Source of the DNA: an uncultured Rhodospirillales bacterium
Lineage (GTDB): Bacteria; Pseudomonadota; Alphaproteobacteria; Rhodospirillales; Casp-alpha2
DNA: 13,122 bases
NCBI GenBank assembly: GCA_938074585.1
Contig: CALJEW010000366.1
Coordinates: 1-13,122 of the forward strand
Direction: 5' to 3'
Position 1 is the first letter of the stretch. Each line of letters starts with the position of its first letter. Below the pieces are notes generated by a model. It saw only the letters and a program-made list of their open reading frames with translations. It was not told the origin of the DNA and made no database searches. Shown here one piece after another: positions 12,927 through 13,122 of the stretch. The translations under genes and the position numbers were made by a program.

Positions 12927-13122
12927 TTACTGTGCTGTTGCTTGCTGAAGTGTTTCTTGAGCTTTAGCTGCTTCTTGCTGACGATCCCACATGTCTTTGT
13001 ATTTCCCGTCTTGGTCGATCAAGTTGGTATGCGATCCGCGCTCAACAATTTGGCCTGCTTCAAGCACTAAAATTTCATCCGCATCAATAATGGTTGAAAG
13101 TCTGTGGGCGATGGTGATGGTC
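12927..13122 (-). CDS. ABC exporter C-terminus, Atm1-like, incomplete
   Basis: Only the last 64 codons and the stop lie in the window; the rest extends past the right edge. The visible part is the end of an ABC nucleotide-binding domain: the H-loop AHRLSTI, then DADEILVLEAGQIVERGSHT and a DGKYKDMWDRQQ helix, with a Gln/Ala-rich tail ending TAQ. The ERGSHxxL and MWxRQQ features resemble Atm1/ABCB7-type exporters, which link Fe-S assembly to sulfur or glutathione-derived export, and also general MsbA-like half transporters. With Walker A and the transmembrane part missing, the subfamily cannot be decided. It converges on mnmA with 25 bases between the stops. Confidence 0.78.
   Translation of the reverse strand, partial: TITIAHRLSTIIDADEILVLEAGQIVERGSHTNLIDQDGKYKDMWDRQQEAAKAQETLQQATAQ

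Noticed and set aside
1..13122. Mobile elements, phage genes, CRISPR arrays, tRNA or rRNA
   Set aside because: No transposase, integrase, terminal inverted repeats, regularly spaced repeats or RNA gene signatures were found on reading both strands.

Overview
The window is a chromosomal segment of an alphaproteobacterium. It is built around one long iron-sulfur (Fe-S) cluster assembly operon on the + strand. The alphaproteobacterial assignment rests on the mixed operon (iscR and iscS-type genes joined to sufBCDSE, sufT, an A-type carrier and an adrenodoxin-type ferredoxin), on the DUF983 protein, and on the style of the MnmA sequence. The DNA is moderately AT-rich for that class. The species cannot be named from sequence alone. 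There is no mobile element, rRNA, tRNA or CRISPR array.

Layout. Positions 1-480 (- strand) hold the N-terminal 160 codons of a COG2945-type alpha/beta hydrolase that runs off the left edge. Positions 481-711 are a divergent intergenic region with a near-perfect type-1 IscR site overlapping a promoter. Positions 712-10896 (+ strand) hold twelve genes in tight array: cysE, iscR, a NifS-like cysteine desulfurase, iscS, sufB, sufC, sufD, sufS, sufE, sufT, an A-type carrier (sufA/iscA) and a [2Fe-2S] ferredoxin. Several junctions are ATGA overlaps or have spacers below 40 bases. Positions 10936-11358 (- strand) encode a DUF983 zinc-ribbon membrane protein. Positions 11359-11749 hold two small reading frames; the 57-codon one encodes a likely two-helix membrane protein just ahead of mnmA. 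Positions 11750-12901 (+) are mnmA, the tRNA 2-thiouridylase. Positions 12927-13122 (-) are the C-terminal end of an ABC exporter resembling the Atm1 family.

How the genes fit together. CysE makes O-acetylserine, the precursor of cysteine. Three cysteine desulfurases (NifS-like, IscS, SufS) can mobilise cysteine sulfur; SufE carries SufS persulfide to the SufBC2D scaffold. SufT, the A-type carrier and the ferredoxin serve maturation, transfer and electron supply. IscR, which keeps three Cys and a His for its own cluster, probably senses output and represses at the site ahead of cysE. MnmA is a classical consumer of desulfurase sulfur, and an Atm1-like exporter would extend the sulfur/Fe-S theme.

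Most of this is conserved housekeeping biology, not a new system. The points most worth a second look are the IscR operator sitting ahead of cysE with a second half-site 104 bases downstream, the presence of three cysteine desulfurases without an IscU scaffold or HscAB chaperones, the stretched Cys spacing in IscR, and the unrecognised small membrane protein ahead of mnmA.
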